DNA from: Acidimicrobiaceae bacterium
GTDB taxonomy: Bacteria > Actinomycetota > Acidimicrobiia > Acidimicrobiales > MedAcidi-G1
Assembly (NCBI GenBank): GCA_002716285.1
Contig: PBAM01000036.1
Location: 1 to 62,315, forward strand
DNA length: 62,315 bases
Direction: 5' to 3'
Part shown: piece after piece, positions 60,966 to 62,315 of the stretch
Numbering within the stretch: position 1 is the stretch's first letter
Layout of the letters: each line of letters opens with the position of its first letter
Position numbers and translations under genes: made by a program
The notes under the pieces: generated by a model
The model's database searches: none
The model's input: only the letters and a program-made list of their open reading frames with translations
What the model was told of the DNA's origin: nothing

Positions 60966-61483
60966 CGAATACAAAAGTTCTTCTGGATCCAACTTCTGAG
61001 AATGCTCCTGCGGAAAGAAGCCTGTCAAAAAGACCCGAAACTTTGATTGCTCTGACAGTTGGATTATTAGACATTTCTAAAGGGCGAGGGGATATTTTTT
61101 TAAATCGTCTTGAAGAAAAACTTACTGATACTGGAATAAAAGTACTCAGGTTTAAGAAACCTACCTTTACTAAACCTGCACCTGTGGATCTGCGTCACGA
61201 GATCGCTAGTAAATGTGATGCCGTAATCGAAGCTTTAGCTGATTGAGGTTCTTGTACGACATGCAGTGTGCATGACATAGATGATATTGAAAGAAGAGGA
61301 ATACCGGCAGTAATGATTGCTTCTACTCCTTTCGAGGATGCAGCTCAAAAACAAGCTGATGCTCTTGGACTAGATATTGCAAGAGTATTTGTTCCTCATC
61401 CTGTTCAAGATAGAACAGACGAAGAAATGCATGAGATGGCAGACCTAGTATTTAATAAAGTTTTGGATACTCTCACCAGATGA
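60962..61483 (+). CDS. Predicted UGSC-family selenoprotein; TGA at 61244-61246 read as selenocysteine
   Basis: ORF-track ORFs 60962..61246 and 61268..61483 are in the same frame; read-through ...CDAVIEALAD-U-GSCTTCSVHDIDDIERRGIPAVMIASTPFEDAAQKQADALGL...; UGSC motif; hairpin 61255-61279; GTG start overlaps upstream TGA. Confidence 0.88.
61255..61279 (+). promoter_or_regulatory. Candidate bacterial SECIS hairpin for the UGSC selenoprotein
   Basis: Perfect 6-bp stem CATGCA(61260-61265)/TGCATG(61269-61274) with GTG loop 61266-61268; lower helix extends (G-C, A-T, T-A) with two mismatches. Confidence 0.75.
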
Positions 61484-62315
61484 CAAGAAACGTTGCAGTA
61501 GCGCCGGACACAAGACCGGAGATGCACAAAATGATGTGCGCTGCTGTGGAACGTTCTGGTGCAACACTAACCGGCGTGGAAGATGCCGAAGGGTTGATTT
61601 GGGCGGATCCTGCAAGACCGGAGCTCTTTCCTGAAGTAGTAGAAACGGCAACTTTGCTCGAATGGATACAACTTCCTTACGCTGGTATCGAACCCTTTGC
61701 CAATAATCTAGACCCAAAGTGGCTTTGGACATGCGGCAAGGGTGTTTACGCTCCCGCCGTAGCTGAAACAGTCCTAGCGCTCGCACTGTCCCTGTCCAAA
61801 AATTTACATGACTACGCCAGAGCAACCGAATGGTCCGGACCGGTTGGTCGCTATCTGCACGGGTCTAACGTGACAATTCTTGGAGGAGGTGGCATAACCG
61901 TTGAACTTTTGCCACTTCTTGCTCCGTTTGATTGTGTCACAACAGTAATCAGAAAAAAAGATGAGAACCTGCCGGGTGCCGCTTTTACTTACACACCTGA
62001 AAAACTTGAAGAAGTTTTAAAGACAACTGACCTACTAATTATCGCTTTAGCTTTAACGGAAGAAACTAGAGGCATTATCGACAAAAAGACCCTGGGTTTA
62101 ATGCCATCTCATTCCCATATAGTCAATGTCGCTAGAGGTGGGCACATAGTGACTGATGATTTGATTGAAGCACTTAAGGAAGGAAAAATTGCCGGGGCGG
62201 CTTTAGACGTTACCGACCCTGAACCTCTACCTGCAGGAAATCCTCTGTGGTCTGATCCGCGCTGTCTTATCACACCTCATATCGGCAACACTCCGGAAAT
62301 GGGTTTAAAACTGCT
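61480..62315 (+). CDS. D-isomer-specific 2-hydroxyacid dehydrogenase (3' partial; not in ORF track)
   Basis: ATGA overlap with UGSC gene; MTRNVAVAPDTRPEMHKMMC...VTILGGGGITVELLPLL...DLLIIALALTEETRGIIDKKTLGLMPSHSHIVNVARGGHIVTDDLIEALKEGKIAGAALDVTDPEPLPAGNPLWSDPRCLITPHIGNTPEMG. Confidence 0.93.
   Translation, partial: MTRNVAVAPDTRPEMHKMMCAAVERSGATLTGVEDAEGLIWADPARPELFPEVVETATLLEWIQLPYAGIEPFANNLDPKWLWTCGKGVYAPAVAETVLALALSLSKNLHDYARATEWSGPVGRYLHGSNVTILGGGGITVELLPLLAPFDCVTTVIRKKDENLPGAAFTYTPEKLEEVLKTTDLLIIALALTEETRGIIDKKTLGLMPSHSHIVNVARGGHIVTDDLIEALKEGKIAGAALDVTDPEPLPAGNPLWSDPRCLITPHIGNTPEMGLKL

Noticed and set aside
59865-61246. The two in-frame TGAs as pseudogene lesions or a genome-wide TGA reassignment
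   Set aside because: Frames on both sides are intact with no other lesions, the motifs are U-G-S-[L/C]-T in both, and hairpins follow; TGA is used as an ordinary stop by other genes in the window (for example 17271 and 3876 on the minus strand), so reassignment is unlikely.

Overview
The window is a gene-dense bacterial chromosome segment. Its character looks actinobacterial, possibly a low-GC marine Acidimicrobiia-like lineage; this is inferred from mycothione reductase, the pgsA-gcvH-FHA(GarA-like)-MerR-BFN-MerR order, a BldD-like regulator, an F420-type LLM oxidoreductase and lipoproteins with Thr-rich linkers. Most of the sequence is core housekeeping genes (rsmE-dnaJ-hrcA-lepA, rpsT, holA, aroC, ftsEX, prfB, secA, dnaG, glyS, recO, uppS, era, ybeY, phoH, sufB) plus lipid/acyl-CoA metabolism and two tRNAs. 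The most interesting region is the right end (about 59.5-62.3 kb). There the ORF track splits two genes at in-frame TGA codons that I read as selenocysteine. The first is a thioredoxin-like domain fused through a U-G-S-L motif to a 'DGLPVVPPT' domain of unknown function. The second is a UGSC-motif protein. Both TGAs sit in the identical 10-mer TTGAGGTTCT and both are followed at the right distance by a hairpin resembling a bacterial SECIS element. The two genes are coupled by GTGA/ATGA overlaps to a D-2-hydroxyacid dehydrogenase that runs off the window and is absent from the ORF track. Other points of interest: a possible ATT start in the GarA-like gene, a BldD-like protein with a variant c-di-GMP-type motif, a PPDK-like protein lacking its ATP-grasp half, an orphan sufB, a LysM/periplasmic-binding lipoprotein fusion, a nitroreductase-SRPBCC fusion, and an unlisted 51-aa membrane ORF preceded by an inverted repeat. 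No database searches were possible; family calls are from motif recognition.
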